In this document: in pieces, positions 46,447-58,694 of the stretch
How the letters are laid out: each line of letters begins with the position of its first letter
Position numbering within the stretch: position 1 is the first letter of the stretch
NCBI GenBank assembly: GCA_021234155.1
Contig: JAJEKV010000024.1
Coordinates: 17,383,030 to 17,447,029 of the forward strand
Reading direction: 5' to 3'
DNA from: Isoetes taiwanensis
Lineage: Eukaryota > Streptophyta > Lycopodiopsida > Isoetales > Isoetaceae
Length of the DNA: 64,000 bases
The notes under the pieces: model-generated
What the model was told of the DNA's origin: nothing
Database searches by the model: none
The model's input: the letters and a program-made list of their open reading frames with translations, nothing else
Program-made: the position numbers and the translations under genes

Positions 46447-49400
46447 ATAGAATAGAATAGAATAGAATAGTTTTTTTAACATCCACAGAGACCAATAGGT
46501 CATGGGACCCATACAATGGGCTAGTACAATCATTACTACTAGGATTAAAAAACCCCTGCCTCGAAAGGTTTTCAAGGGAAAAACCTTTGCAGTAATGATG
46601 ATACTAGACAAGCGGAGATAATGACTACTGAGGGCTCAGTAATTGCCGACGTTTATTTAGAACCTCAAGTATGTATAATGCCAAGTCATGCACAGATGGT
46701 GCTCTGAGAAATTGTGGAAGCGTGGAATGGAATGCTAAGGTCAAAAAATGATTCCGGACTATCTCAAAAGCAGGGCAACTCAGAAGAGTATGGCTTTCAT
46801 CTTCAATAACCTCAGAATCGGCAAATGCATTAACATAGTCTCACTTCTCGCGGCAATTCGGCCGCTCCCATCTACCGTCTCAATCCGTGCACTGTGGGAC
46901 CCCGTGCGAATTGATGCAATAGCTACAAGCTTGTTCCTAGACAATGAAGCAAGCAAATAAGCTTGGGGCCCTGGTGCCAAGATGGGATTTATGTGTGCAT
47001 GATAATGACCAGTTTTCACTTGGGCCAAAGTAACTGCGTCCCAGATCTTTTGAGAAAAACGACCATTGAGATATTGTTGCAAAAGCTCAGGATCAGAACT
47101 GGCAAGCATCAGGCAGTGCTCTGGTTGCACAGCCCAACGGGCAAACCATGTAGTGCAATGCTCTTTCCAACATCGTTTCAAATGCTGAGGAGATTCAGCC
47201 ATGGCAAGTGCAAGAACATGATACCTAACATCATCCATGTGGTGCACCTTGCAGATATAGTGGAGATGGCGCTTCATGGCAGAATGTTGAAGAGGCCAAA
47301 GACCAGTCTCTTGTAAAAGAATAGCATAGGGCACCGTTGTTTTAACTCCGAGGCTGTAAGTGAGAAAGGACTTTTGCACCCGCTCCAAGCTCTCCCAAAA
47401 CAAGTGGGCTTTCCGTGGCCAATCATGAATTTCTGCGCGAAAACAATTGTTTTGCATTGCATAGAGTGCTCTCCATCCAGCAGCCACCCGCTTGGTAATA
47501 CACTGTTCCCAAAGTGTGTTCTTACAGAATTCTACACCAAGATACTTGTAGCTATCTACAACTTCAACTTCGCGGCTATCATAGTGCATAGGGGGGACAT
47601 TGTGACGAGAAGATTGAACTACCAAAAGCTTGGTCTTTTGGAGATTAACACGCCAGACTGTGTTCTCACGCGTAAACCGTCGCGAGCATGTAAATGTTGC
47701 TGCATACTAGCAAATGTATGTGCCGTATGAAACGTCATCAGCATACATAAGTTGCCTAATGATATAGTGTGCCAAAGGTGGACCTCCGCCGCCATGATTA
47801 TCAAGCCATTCTTCCAATTGATCAATGTACAAGCCAAAGAGTGTAGGAGATAAAGGGCAACCCCGACGAACTCCAATATTGCTAGTGATTTGAGTACCTG
47901 ATGCTGGAAATTTAGCAAAAACCCTTTCATAGAGCCGATAAACTGCATTTTGAAGATCTTGTGGAACCCCAAGTGTCTACAAGCGCTGCCAAAGAAGCTC
48001 GCGTGGTACTGTATCAAAAGCAGAAGTAAAATCCACAAAGCATATATAGAGGTCTTGTTTCAAACTTCGACTATATTCAATAAGCATGCGCAATGTGAAA
48101 ATATGGTCTATTGTAGAATGGCATGGACGAAAGCCTGCCTGTCCTACAGCACGTACACCAGTATGTTCTGCCCATGATGTCAACTGCTTCTCAATAAGAC
48201 TGGCTAAGAGCTTTGAAAATATGGAACTTACCATGATCATGCGATAATTAGAAGGGTCATGCTTATCACCTGCTTTGTAAATTGGTACGACCTTACTGAC
48301 AGCCCAAGTTTCTGGCAAGCCTTCTTGCAAAGCTTGATTTAAAAGAGTAGTGATGATTGGAAGCAATAGCGGACCCCCCCATTTAAGCAATTCTGCTTGC
48401 AAACCTTGAAGATCAGGAGACTTGCCATTAGATAGATGCCGCAGTCCTTCTTTGACTTCCTCCTCTGTGAATTGAAGAATATCACCTACCAAAAGAGGCA
48501 ATGTAATTAAGGACCCCGGATGATCATATAAGTGGACCAATCGCCATCCCATTCTTTGCATAGAAATATGTCCAAGGGTAGGAGGTGGTCGATATAATAT
48601 TTTGCGCCAGAAGGTCCGAGGCTCACGTAGCAGTAATTCAAACATTTGCTTCTGATGCTCAGCAACAAAGCGTGCCTTCTTGCATTTCAAAACAGACTTA
48701 TAATTCTGAATGGCATTATGTCGCGTATCTGGCTCAACTATCATTCGCAATTATTTTTTAAGCTGCTTGCAATCTTCATCAAACCAGGCATTTCTAGGAA
48801 AGGATTTCCTACCAAAGATGAGCAACACCGTAAGTCGTGTACCAAAGCAAGAGACAAATGTATAAGCAAAGTATCGACCAAATGCTTTGCATTACGCTCT
48901 TGAAGAGTTGGATAATCCAAAATACCGCAAGCCGCGAGAGCTAATGTATGTTCATATTCAAAAGATCTAGAATAAGTCAAGTTTAATCACGATGGACGAG
49001 AGCCCGATAGCAATGGGTTGAAGAGGTGGAAGCTGCCACTTTAATGACAAATAAAGTGGATAGTGATCAGATTTTATCTCCTCATCTCTATGCCTTGTGC
49101 CAATTCGAAAATCTGAAATGAGATCCAATGCTTGCACTTGGGAAATGACATAATCAACAATACTAGTACCACCACCCTGCCTATCATGTCTGCATGTAAT
49201 ACCTTTAGAGTGTGGCCATTGCTCTAAGCCATTACAAATTACCATCTCAAAGACTTCACACAACTGGATGAGCTCCCTTCCAAATGTTGAGACGGGTTTG
49301 TTAGCATCAGGCGATGAACGTGGAAAGACTGTATCATTAGCAGACATCCATAAAGGGTCACGAACATCCTCAAGTATGAGTTGAGCAGCTTGCATTTCAG

Positions 49401-50100
49401 CAGTGCGAGCATTGAAATCACCAAGAAGAATAACATGCCCCAACTGTTTGAATTGAGCAATGTCATCATAAAGATCACCATAGGGATCACTGCGAGCGAC
49501 ATCATATTCATCATAAAAAGGTGATGATGTAGGTGGGAAGTAACAGGCATCAATAAAGATGGTACTACTATTGTGGCAATGAAGTTTGATCCACATGTAG
49601 CGATTATATCTATCAGCTTTATGAAGCGTGATATATGGAGCAAGGGCATCCTTGAAATAGCAAGCAACTCCACCGCAACCTCGTTGCCCATGACATTCAT
49701 TAAATAATGAAAAGAATTGATAGCCTGTAAAATGAGGTAGCCGTTTGGCTGAATGCTCCCATGTTTCCATGAGCAGAAGGATATCCAATAGGATTCAAGC
49801 CATCACCTTTACGCCAGGGAAAACCTCGACAATTCCAGGACACCAACCGAAGGCACATTTCCTAGGAAGGTACATTTGAGGTATGAGCAGTGCGAACTGA
49901 GGAGGCTGGAGCAATAGAGGCGGCAGCGGCAGCAGTAGCAGCAACATCAGCAGCAGCAGCATCAAGGGTACCATTAGCAACATCATGAGAGGAATGGCCT
50001 TGAGCAGAAGAAGATGTGGTGGGTGCAGAAGATGGAACAACACGAGGCGCATTTGCAGCGTTGGTATGTGCATGAGAAATGGGAGAATGGAGTATGAGTG
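46447..50100 (-). mobile_element. Nearly complete LINE ORF2 copy (non-L1 type), CTATT-repeat tail
   Basis: On minus the order is: an Ala-rich segment (about 50070-49880), endonuclease (49850-48970), RT (48750-47700), thumb and C-terminal region (47625-46740), and a 3' UTR with the family hairpin (about 46600-46540). A (CTATT)n tail (46447-46470, seen as GAATA on plus) closes it. The tail sequence differs from the TTCC tails of the copies at 13-18 kb although the 3' UTR is related. The 5' limit is uncertain and no target duplication was found. Confidence 0.85.
46740..49850 (-). pseudogene. LINE ORF2 (APE endonuclease + reverse transcriptase), frameshifted
   Basis: The endonuclease has 'LRLVSWNCRGFPW', 'HVILLGDFNART', 'GGGTSIVDYVISQVQAL' and 'KSDHYPLYLSL', the DxN and SDH catalytic sites. 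The RT has 'LSNGKSPDLQGLQAELLKWG', 'SNYRMIMVSSIFSKLLASLI', 'AGFRPCHSTIDHIF', 'FVDFTSAFDTVPRELLWQ' and MYADD (about 47740). The C-terminal region ends 'ASIRTGSHSARIETVDGS' and then 'VIEDESHTLLSCPAF', the C-terminal finger. AFDTVP is unlike the AYD/FDSV of plant L1. A deletion of about 13 bases after 'DGLNPI' relative to the copy at 22480, and further frameshifts near 48960, 48745 and 47630, break the frame. Confidence 0.85.
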
Positions 50101-52069
50101 GCCTTAGCATGATGAAAGGCGTCAGCAAATAGTAATTTGATATAAGCTTCAAAACAAGAGCTATTTGATGATGTCTCCTACAAAGACCAATTTTACACAC
50201 CTAATTAGAAAGTTTGCTGCAAAATCAAATCTAATCTGCAAAGAAAATTGATAGTTGTTAAGCATACTAGAAATGGCAGGACCCAAGAACTACCATGCTG
50301 GTTTGTATATCGTATATTCTTCCTCTGCGGCATTGAAGCCAGAAAGGGCTTCGTGGACGGATGGTAATTTTGTAGATATTGAAATGACACTAGAGCCCTG
50401 TTCTCAAATGGTGCATTGAGGCAACTGCAGCTTTATCTAATGTAGGCATGTTTGAAGCTGAGATGAGTAGCAATTCTTTTCAACTTCTTGGTATGGGCGG
50501 CTTGCTTCTTGAAATACTTGTAAAGAGATCTTGATATGATACCCATTGGTACTCAAATTCTAAGAAATTATTGAGATTCTCATCTTCTTATATTATTTTG
50601 GAATGCTCCTGGAAATTGCAGCTTTCATTTGGCTAAGGATTATATGGCCAACTGTGGTTAGCAATACCTCTTGGCACAGTTGGCATCCCACTGATGTACC
50701 TTCCAGCTTGTGCTTTGCTTGTTCTTGTTATGTGCCTTGCCACACTTCAGAAAAGTGCTTTTAGCATTTGTTGTAGCATCGTCGGCTTTCTTTCTATATT
50801 TAGTCCTATGACATGTGAGGAAAGAAAAGTGGGTCAAATTTCGAGATGAGCTAGATCTTTCAGTATTTCCAACGCAAGTTCTTTCTGAGTTGGACATCAA
50901 AGACCCCCGGGGAAACTTGATAAAGAGGTCAGGCTAATAGAGCAGTGAGTTCATCTTGCGGGTTATTTGCGACTTCCATTCAGTTGCATTCTATAATTGG
51001 ATAACTATAACTTACATTTGTTAGTGGAATAAATGTATTATAATATATTCAATAAAATCCCATCAAGCAGCAGTGCTTCAGATTGGATTTGTTGCTTAGA
51101 TGTCACAAAGAACTGTAGCAGCTTCCCACAAACTTCTTTATAAAAATTCATGGAAATGGCAATGATCGCACAATTCACGGCTTCTTACCTGAGGATCCTT
51201 CGCTTGCAGCTTTTGGCCACCACTTTAAAACTTGGCAATCAAATTGAATTTTGCTCTTAGTCAATGTTTGAAGCTGGTCGATGTTTGATGATGTGTTCAT
51301 TGCATCCATATATCCACATAACATGACAAATAATGAGAATAACATCTAATCCTAAGACATGCATCTAATTTACAGTTAGGATTCATTGACTAGGGTTCAT
51401 GATCCAAATTAAGGGTTCTAGAATGGCTCTACTAGAGATATAAAATGCTCACTCATCTGGAATGCTAACTTCCAGATGATCTACCAAGGAATCTACTCAA
51501 AGTACCTGCTCCGGAGAAACTCCCGCCAGCTCCTGGTGTCTCCGTTGCCTTGCAGATATTTTGGGGTAGTTTCCACTTCTTCTGATGCACACGCAGTCCT
51601 GAGGCTGCTGCATTAGGCTATGCGATAGCAAACAATCTTTGAAACAGAGTTACAAATGCGAGCTGAGATCAAGAATTGTTGGAGCCAGAAAACTGGCCTA
51701 GCTCTAGGGTTTGGCCCTTAGTAGGTTAGAGTTGACATGTCATGCCATGTGATTCCAATGAGAAGTGTCCATGTGGCAGGTCGCCAATAGGATGGAGCCA
51801 CGTGGAAATGGTTCTATACCTAAGGTTGGCTAAGTTAGATATATAATGACTTAGACAAGCTCCCTTCCCATACTAATATATACAAGGCTACAGAGGTAGG
51901 CTTGTATAGTGACATGGTCCAAAATATACATATTTATATCGTATATTTTAGGGGAATGTTACAAAAATGAACCAGCATTACTTACTTATATTGTTCTAGA
52001 TTGTATGAGGATGTTATTATAAAACTGTGAGCTCAAATACCAGCATAAATTCAAAGCACAATTAGAGTT
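50101..52069. other. No gene; possible solo LTR at 51677-51969
   Basis: 51677-51969 begins TGTTGGAGCC and ends GGAATGTTACA, with a TATATAA box near 51838. The flanking pentamers AGAAT and AAAAT differ by one base. A solo LTR is possible but unpaired. The rest shows no coding or repeat structure I can name. Confidence 0.35.
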
Positions 52070-53556
52070 CAAAAAGGTTGCCTTCTCTCTCCAACCCTCT
52101 TTAGACTCTACGTTGATGAGTTAGAAGTGTGGTTGAGAGTAAGAGAGCATGCAAATTCTAGTTTATAATACTATATCTTCTGATTGCTGCTTTTTGCTGA
52201 CGATGTTGTTCATATCTGAAAATGCAGATGGTTTCCAGAAATATCTTAATAATTTGGCATCCTTTTGTGATGCTCGCAAGATGAAGGTAGACCAATGGCA
52301 AATCCAAAACAATGGCATTTGGGTCTTCTAGGGCCTCATACCTATTATAGATGTGACCTCCTTGAAACGATTAATTTCTATAGGTATTTAGGATTGAGGG
52401 TAATATCAAATTTCAAGTGGAAAGAATGTATGTGCAAGAGGCTTACTAGTGAAAGAGCTTATGGGATACTTTCTAAGGTGTCATAAAGCCTTCTTGATTG
52501 CTTTTGGACTCAAGAATGATATTCAAAACACTAGTGCGGACTGTGTTGTTATATCGCGTCCCCATTTGGAGGGCCCTCTATTTCAGAAAAAATGTGGTAT
52601 CGGTTTCCTGAAAATCTTTCTATAGGAGGAGCTGGGGGTTAAATCACGAACTTCTTTCAAACTCCACCTGCAATTGTGTTAGCTGAGACTGGCACGATGC
52701 CTTTGGGAATAGAGGCCCTATTTTGTAAATAGATTGAGAAAATTGGATGATGGTAGGTGGCAGAAGTTGTACTTGAATCCAGACACTAAATGGTATTAGG
52801 ATCCGACATCTTGGGCAGGAACATGGGGATAACTAAGGCAAATTGACTAGTTGGAATTGTAAGAGCTCGACCTCCTTGACTACTTTTGGACTCAAGAAAA
52901 TGCTATTCAAAATACTAGTGCAGACTGTCTTATGGTATAGCGCCCCTCTATTTCCAAAAAAATGTGGTGTCACTTTGGATCCATCCTGGAAATCTTTCAA
53001 TATGAAGAGCTAAGTGTTAAATCACAAACACCATCTACAATTACGTTAGCTGAGACGGACATGATACCTTTAGAAACAGAAGCTCTTTGCCTTACAATTA
53101 ATTTTTCAAATAGATTGAGAAAATTGGATGATGGTAGATGGCCAAAGTTGTGCTTGAATCTGGATGCTAAATGGTATTAGAATGTGATGTCTTGGACAGG
53201 GAAATAGGGGATTTCTTAGGTAAATTGGCCAGTTACAATTGTAGAAGCTCGGAACTTGGTATAATCTCTAGCTATAGATAGGTTTTGGACAATAAAAGGT
53301 TCAAGGCTTTCCTTTGATCAGAATGAGATTAACCTAATGTTAAGCTATACTTGTCGGGATTACTTGCATGCATATATATCTTTATATTTGAAATAGGTAA
53401 TTGCTCGATTTAGATCGAGCTCACATAGATTACACATTGAGATAGGGAGGTGGGCTAAGGTTCCCAGAGAAGGGAGAATGTGTTGTGATATGTGGCAGGT
53501 AAATTCATACTTTATTATATTGTCCTGCTTTTGAAAATATCCGTGAGCAATATCAT
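52070..53556 (+). mobile_element. Degenerate LINE fragment with internal duplication
   Basis: It starts in the RT ('SPTLFRLYVDELEVWLRV', 52095-52135) and continues with an FADDVV catalytic motif (about 52190-52208), 'FYRYLGLRVISNFKWKECM' (about 52375-52430), and then the thumb region twice: about 52490-52870 and again about 52880-53240, including two copies of TTGGACTCAAGAA and of AGATTGAGAAAATTGGATGA. It ends with 'RFRSSSHRLHIEIGRW' (about 53400-53450). Many stops are present. Confidence 0.8.
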
Positions 53557-56340
53557 GTGTGCTGTAATAATGCAAAAACCAAGGGTTCACAATATGTCTC
53601 TTTTGAGAGATCGGATGATGCTTTATTGGAAGAATATACAGGGGATGAGTTCATGAGACAAACTACTGATGCTGTTATGAACAGGTTGGGGGAGCATTTG
53701 GTAGAATTGGGTACCATATGTAGTTCAAGAATCTTGAGTGGTATTCATAAATACCCCTATTCATGCGCATCCACATGCTTCACGCCACAAGGTGAGAGCA
53801 CTGTAGATTACCTTCTTGCAGATAAAGGTGCTTCTTCAATTGCACATTTTAGAATTTGTGAAAAGGCTCTTGAATCTGACCATGCTGGACTCTGGTTTGA
53901 GCTCAAGGGGAGGCCCTCAGGCAAGGAGGCCAATATCATACATCATCCAAGGTTGAGACTGGACTAGGAAAAGCAGTCAGTATCATAATGTTGTTGAAGA
54001 ACTAATTAAGCAAGGTGATTGGAAGAGGGATCTTGAGCAGGATGCAGAGCTACTATCGAGTTTACTTCTTCAAGCTGCAACAAAGGTATTTGGTTTTACC
54101 AAAAATAGAGTTAATAGACCTTATAATAGTTGGTGGGATGATGAATGTCGGATTGCAAGAGCAAAGCTTCCTGTGGGCTGCAAAATTAAACCTAAACGGT
54201 ACAAAACATTGATAAGGAATAAGAAACGGTTGTTTTTCCAGAAAAGGCAAATTGAGTTGAATACTTGGTTCAAAGATCATCCAAAAACATTCTGGAAATG
54301 GTACTTGGGTCAATTTACTCAATCTAATTTTGACTTGAATGATTTATTGCAGCTGGTCAGAGACCTTTAATTCTCAAAACATGCATCCAGCATGCCTCTT
54401 ATTGAAACTGGGGCTGACCTATTTTCTTCTACCGAGGTTGAAAATAAGCTGAGCATCATGAAAAATGGAAAAGCTGCGGACCCAGATGGTATATCAGTAG
54501 AGATGTTGAAATGGGGAGGAGATGAGTTAGTTAATATGGTCCCTCAATTGCTAAATGAAGCAGTGAAGCACGGCTTGCCACATTCATGGAGAAGGAATCG
54601 AGTTGTACCTATACATAAATCGGGCAGTAAACAGGATATTCATAATTATAGAACTATTATGGTCGGAAGCACTTTTACCAAATTATTAGGTGGATTGTTA
54701 GAAAACAGGATCAGTTCATGGGCAGAGGATACTGGGCAAAGAGCTTCTTGCCAGACGGGATTTCGAAAGTATCACAACATATTTGATCATGCTTTATCCC
54801 TCCAGGTGTTATTTGAGAAAGCTAAAAGACCAAGGAAATCTATGTACCTTGCTTTCATTGATTTTTCTAAGGCTTTCGATACTGTCCCAAGAGCTGGCCT
54901 GGGCGATAGAATGAAAAATATTGGAGTTCTAGTGGAGTTTAGGGCTAAAGTCTCCCGACTCTATGAAGAGGTAATTGCTAAAGTTTTTGTGGATGCGAGT
55001 TCTGAGATTAGAAATACAATCGGAGTACGTCAAGGTTGTCCTCTCTCGCCGACGCTTTTTGGATTATATATCGATGAGCTTGAGGATTGGCTTAAACATA
55101 AATGCTTAGCTGGAGCATGTGTAGGTGACCTTTTGGTTCAGCTGATCCATGATGTGGTGCTCATAGCAGATACAGCTCACGGGTTACAGGAACATTTGGT
55201 TAATCCTGAATCCTTTTGTGATGCAAAGAAGATGAATGTCAATTTGTCCAAGTCTAAAACAATGGTAGTAGGCGTCGTTGTCAGACCAACCTTCACATAC
55301 AGAGGAGCACCTTTGGAGATGATAAGTTGTTATAAATATCTTGGATTAGAGTTTTCCTGTGACTACAAATGGAAACAATGCATAAAGAAAAGAGTGACTG
55401 GAGGTAGATCAACATTATATAATATGCTCAAAAAATGTCATAAGATTGGGTTGTTTGATTGGAGTTTGAAGAAAGTGTTGTTTAAGACGTTGGTGCAATA
55501 AGTAATTTTATACGGAGCTCCTATATGGGGCCCATCTAACTCTACAGGTTTATGGGCAGAAATCGAATCAGTACTAAAATCATTCCTACAAGAGGAGCTT
55601 GCTATGAAAAAACAGACCCCATATCCTATCTTATTGACAGAAGCTGGTCTTATTCCTTTGGAAGCTGAGGCGCTTTTCTAAGCGATCAATTTTGTTAATA
55701 GAATAAGAAAGCAAGACGATGCACGCCTTTCCAAGAGGGCTTTGATTGATTCTTCATCTTCTGGGTGGTATAGTGATATAACAATATTGTTTGGAAAGTG
55801 GGGGATCAGTGAGAATAATTGGCCTAATACAGATTTAGGTGCACGTGAGTTGGTTCAATCTTTGGTGATTGCTAAAATATGGGAGGATAAGGGTTCGCGA
55901 ATGACAATTTATAAGGAATTGATAAATCCAATGTTGGTTTATGCGGAAGCTGACTATTTGAAATCTGGTATACCTAAGGAACTCAAGCAGATAATTGCGA
56001 GGTTCCGAACTAGCTCTCACCGGTTACATTGTGAGACAGGCAGATGGTCAGGTACCCCAAGGGAGCTCAGGTTATGCTCCTTTTGTGATCAGAACCAGGT
56101 TGAGGATGAAGTCCATGCACTATTACGATGTCCAGCGTACGATGATATTAGATTGAGATTTGGGAGGACTTTGATTTTCTTATGGGAACTAATTTGTTAT
56201 CTTGGACGCTTTCTTCATGAAATTGATTTGCATAAAACCCTGTTATTGAAGTTGAAAACATGATTATAACTGTTCGCTCAATGACCTTCAAGGTCCAAAA
56301 ATGGGCGTGATAATACAAATTTATTTATAAAATTTATAAT
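53557..56340 (+). mobile_element. LINE copy: endonuclease C-terminus through 3' UTR
   Basis: The endonuclease C-terminal part (53557-53967, 'GESTVDYLLADKG', 'ALESDHAGLWFEL') is followed by a linker (54015-54370) and RT (54392 on). The 3' UTR carries AATGACCTTCAAGGTCC (about 56279-56295), a perfect ACCTT/AAGGT dyad, with a similar GACCCTTGAGGTCC end at 56461-56474. It lies directly after the fragment at 52070, in the same orientation. It is the same broad LINE type as 46447-50100 but a separate subfamily. Confidence 0.85.
54392..56263 (+). pseudogene. LINE reverse transcriptase and C-terminal domain, two in-frame stops
   Basis: A single frame of about 620 codons is interrupted only by TAA at 55499 and TAA at 55679. 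RT motifs are 'MKNGKAADPDGISVEMLKWG', 'IHNYRTIMVGSTFTKLLGGL', 'TGFRKYHNIFDHALSLQV', 'FIDFSKAFDTVPRAGL' and 'GVRQGCPLSPTLFGLYIDEL'. The YADD site is degenerate: it reads QLIHDVVLIAD, one residue short, so catalysis would be lost. The C-terminal finger is complete ('CSFCDQNQVEDEVHALLRC', C-x2-C-x9-H-x4-C). Low damage suggests a fairly young insertion. Confidence 0.87.
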
Positions 56341-58211
56341 GTATAGGCAATGTTCTCCATGGAACCAAAGGTTCTAGGATGTTATATTAAAGAGATAAAC
56401 ATGCACAAAAACCTTTTAATTAAGCTATGATAACATTGATGTATTCTGTTGCTGCTCCATGACCCTTGAGGTCCAAAGGGGCATGACTTATTAATTAATT
56501 AATTTTATATGTATTCAATATCTTATACCTAGTGCATGAGGTTATCGGACACACAGAATAAAACTCAGGTTGCATATACGTACAGATATGACGACACCGA
56601 GTAAGTGAACTTTTGCTTCCACGTGGTTCCATAAGCATTGCCCAAAAATATACGTTGGACATATTTTAAATTCCAATGTTTTAAAGCGCCCTAAGCAATG
56701 GGCTTGCGAATTGAAGCTGTTCAGTGAACGACATGCTGACATATTCTTCACCTGCGCAAGGTAACATGAATGAATACAATCTACAAATATATGGCTCTTG
56801 CATGGTATGCGTATTTGTTAGATGCTTATTCCAGTATCTTGGAGATAGTGAATTAGAGTTGAAACTGCTAAGAGATCCCCTGTCAGTTGAAATGAAGCAA
56901 ATCCACAGTCTGGTCAGTGTGCTTGTTTTGTGTCGATTCTTGTGCTCTCTGTTTGCCATCTTTCATTCTCTCTACAGAATAAGAGTGGCTTCGAATCTAA
57001 TATGATGGATTTCTCAAGTTTTTCAACCCAGGAAAATTTTTTTAGGAATGCTTTGAGCACATAAATTGCCATATTTGTAGATGTATAGAAACACAAGTAC
57101 ATTAATGTAATGACATAGTTAATGGTAAGCAGAAGCGCGCATGTCAAAGGCCAGTAATGTTCAAATCCAACTATTACTATTTCTTCATGTACATGACGTA
57201 GTTTATCCATTGACAGTCCTCAAAAATTGCAAAGGCACACAGATCCTGGTAGCATTGAAATAAGAAAGCTCAGTAGTGGTCTTGCTAAAATTATTAGTGA
57301 AATCACATTCTTCGCTGTGTATGAATGCAACCCACATTAGTTGCACGCTTTGAAAAGAATAAAAGGAGTTGTCCAGTTGGTTGATGTACTGGGCACAGGG
57401 GTTTTGGAACAGATGAGCAGATTTGAACGCCAGTGGCATCAGTGGGGAATTCCAGAAAGTAATTTCATTGAGTGAGTTGGGTTTTGCATCTCTTATAAGA
57501 ATGCGTATTGTAAGTTCTCTTTGAGATTGTATGATTACAGTGGATATCGGCAGGATTTCACATCCTCTTAGAATTGGGGAATGTGCAAACATATGGTTTC
57601 AAGCAGTCAAAAGAAATATGCGAGAACTTTACCATCATCTAAGTATTAAAGTTAGGTACATTTTGTGAAGTTGTGTTAGCTAGGAACTCTACTTGTTTTG
57701 CCACACGTCAGCATATTTTGGAGGATGCAAGACGGTACTAGAAGCAAGAGAGGACATTAAGGATAAGGGACTTGCTGATCATTGAATTTTTAATAAGGAA
57801 TAGAGGAACAACCAAATTGCCCTGTACTATAATACGTCCACTATTGTCAGAAGTATGGTGGGTGCAAATCGTCAGCTTTGTTGTTGAAGCGCCCCACATC
57901 ATTTTAGAGGTGAATTTGATTGTTTGGTTTTTTTGCAGCAAGCTGCAAAATTCCAAAGTTTAGATCATAGCATGGTTCTGTTTTGACTAGGCGTGTATGT
58001 GATAACTATTATTTTCAAATGCCATTCTTTTTCAGTAATGCGCATGTGGATTTTGCTTTTACTGCCAACGACTTGTGCATGCCTTCTAGTTTTTTTCCTT
58101 CTAATTGTTGGTTTGCTTATTGCTCTACAGGATAACCAGCTTGTTACAACAGTGCATGCCTAATTGGGCAACTTGCTGCTTACATTGCCAAGGGCATTTT
58201 CTGTCGAAACA
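56341..58211. other. LINE 3'-end remnant, then upstream region of the Ycf20-like gene
   Basis: 56345-56512 repeats the LINE 3' end (GACC..TTGAGGTCCAAAG then TTAATTAATTAATT), suggesting a second truncated copy. 56513-58130 shows no convincing coding exon. At 58122-58130 CTCTACAG looks like an acceptor, so a 5' UTR intron of the next gene may end there. Confidence 0.4.
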
Positions 58212-58694
58212 ATGTTGTGCATGCCACAGCCATTATATCACAACAGCTATTTGCAGCCTTCTTGTTTCAGAAGGAACAAGTTATGCATAACACATTCGAA
58301 CATTCCTCAAAAGAGCAGGATCAGTATATTGCGTGCCAATAAAATTACTCTCATTGCAGCATTGCAAGACAGACGGCCACGAAGGGTAGTTGATTTTATA
58401 AGACTGATTCCAGTTTCTGCAAGAAATTACTTCAGAAGCCCATTTAGGAGGGCCTTATTTGGTGGCATTTCTCTGTTGGGAGGTTTTTTTGTAGCTCAAA
58501 CCATCTCCCTTTCGTTTGGTGCTGCAGGGGTTAACGATGTCATTGCATCTGTGCTTTGTGTTTTACTTGTAGAATATATTACCCGTTTTTATTATACTAG
58601 GACAAAACCAACGTTCTCGGTAGCATTGTTAAACAACTTTAAAATGGGCTTCACATATGGGCTATTCATTGATGCCTTCAAACTTGCCAGTTAA
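58212..58694 (+). CDS. Ycf20-like (DUF565) plastid membrane protein
   Basis: The frame encodes about 160 aa from ATG 58212 (a second ATG is at 58221). It is closed upstream by TAA at 58161, so the start is bounded unless another exon joins. The first 55 or so residues are Ser/Arg/hydrophobic without acidic residues, like a chloroplast transit peptide. The rest fits Ycf20/DUF565: a basic 'ARNYFRSPFRRALFG', two hydrophobic helices ('SLLGGFFVAQTISLSF', 'VIASVLCVLLVEYITRFYY'), and the typical end 'LNNFKMGFTYGLFIDAFKLA'. Nuclear Ycf20 proteins of plants are thylakoid proteins, one of which is linked to non-photochemical quenching (NPQ7). The exact paralogue is not determined. Convergent with the RING gene. 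Confidence 0.85.
   Translation: MLCMPQPLYHNSYLQPSCFRRNKLCITHSNIPQKSRISILRANKITLIAALQDRRPRRVVDFIRLIPVSARNYFRSPFRRALFGGISLLGGFFVAQTISLSFGAAGVNDVIASVLCVLLVEYITRFYYTRTKPTFSVALLNNFKMGFTYGLFIDAFKLAS

Noticed and set aside
49795-50073. Leucine-rich minus frame upstream of the LINE endonuclease
   Set aside because: It is the alternative frame of the Ala-rich segment and the start of the endonuclease.
58164-58211. N-terminal extension of the Ycf20-like protein starting at 58164
   Set aside because: The codon at 58164 is TTG and is preceded by an in-frame TAA. The first ATG is at 58212.
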